From NCBI GenBank assembly GCA_940671915.1, contig CALNVZ010003432.1, forward strand, positions 4,587,682 to 4,651,681: a stretch of DNA of 64,000 nucleotides, given 5' to 3'. Position numbers and translations under genes: made by a program. The notes beneath the pieces were generated by a model. That model worked only from the letters and a program-made list of their open reading frames with translations, had not been told where the DNA came from and did not search any database. Below, in pieces: positions 63,960-64,000 of this stretch (position 1 is the stretch's first letter; each line of letters opens with the position of its first letter). The DNA comes from Paracentrotus lividus. Taxonomy: Eukaryota; Echinodermata; Echinoidea; Camarodonta; Echinidae.

Positions 63960-64000
63960 AGTGTTTTTATCATGGGTACCAACTCGTACAGGTTCAAATC

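Overview
The window looks like nuclear DNA of a marine invertebrate deuterostome, most likely an echinoderm such as a sea urchin. This is inferred from small spliced exons with GT-AG introns of 0.2-5 kb, AT-rich non-coding DNA, very dense small inverted-repeat transposons, CT/GA/CA/ATC microsatellites, and the protein families present. No taxonomic marker settles the species.

There are four protein-coding loci. (1) 649-4616 (+): a complete four-exon UDP-glycosyltransferase (UGT)-like gene of 531 codons, with a signal peptide and C-terminal membrane anchor. The usual catalytic and sugar-nucleotide residues are replaced. (2) 5664-9190 (-) and (3) 20804-24269 (+): a head-to-head pair of proteinase K-type subtilases (S8 with an I9-like propeptide). 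They share a non-coding first exon, a TATA box and upstream promoter blocks. The plus copy is intact (377 aa, eight coding exons). The minus copy lacks one intron exactly and carries indels in the exon after the catalytic Asp. (4) 29619-62558 (-): most of a prominin gene, 25 exons, from the exon with membrane helices 1-2 to the stop codon. The N-terminal exon(s) lie beyond the right edge.

About 10 kb between the two proteases is repeats: a degenerate 155-195 bp tandem array (about 11.94-16.75 kb) interrupted by several transposons in a readable nesting order, then a 230-245 bp tandem repeat (17.7-18.7 kb). Prominin introns hold many more inverted-repeat elements, an ACTAGT-bearing minisatellite, a long ATC repeat that reaches a splice donor, and a 1.5-kb near-perfect palindrome.

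The genes do not form a pathway. A UGT-like membrane protein, a pair of secreted proteases (probably gut or extracellular digestion, inferred) and a prominin of membrane protrusions simply lie next to each other. No retroviral or LTR element, capsid gene, CRISPR array, rRNA or convincing tRNA was recognised. Exon limits were set by hand from splice signals, reading phase and family knowledge. Reading phase closes exactly across UGT, the plus protease and, with one weak donor chosen, prominin.
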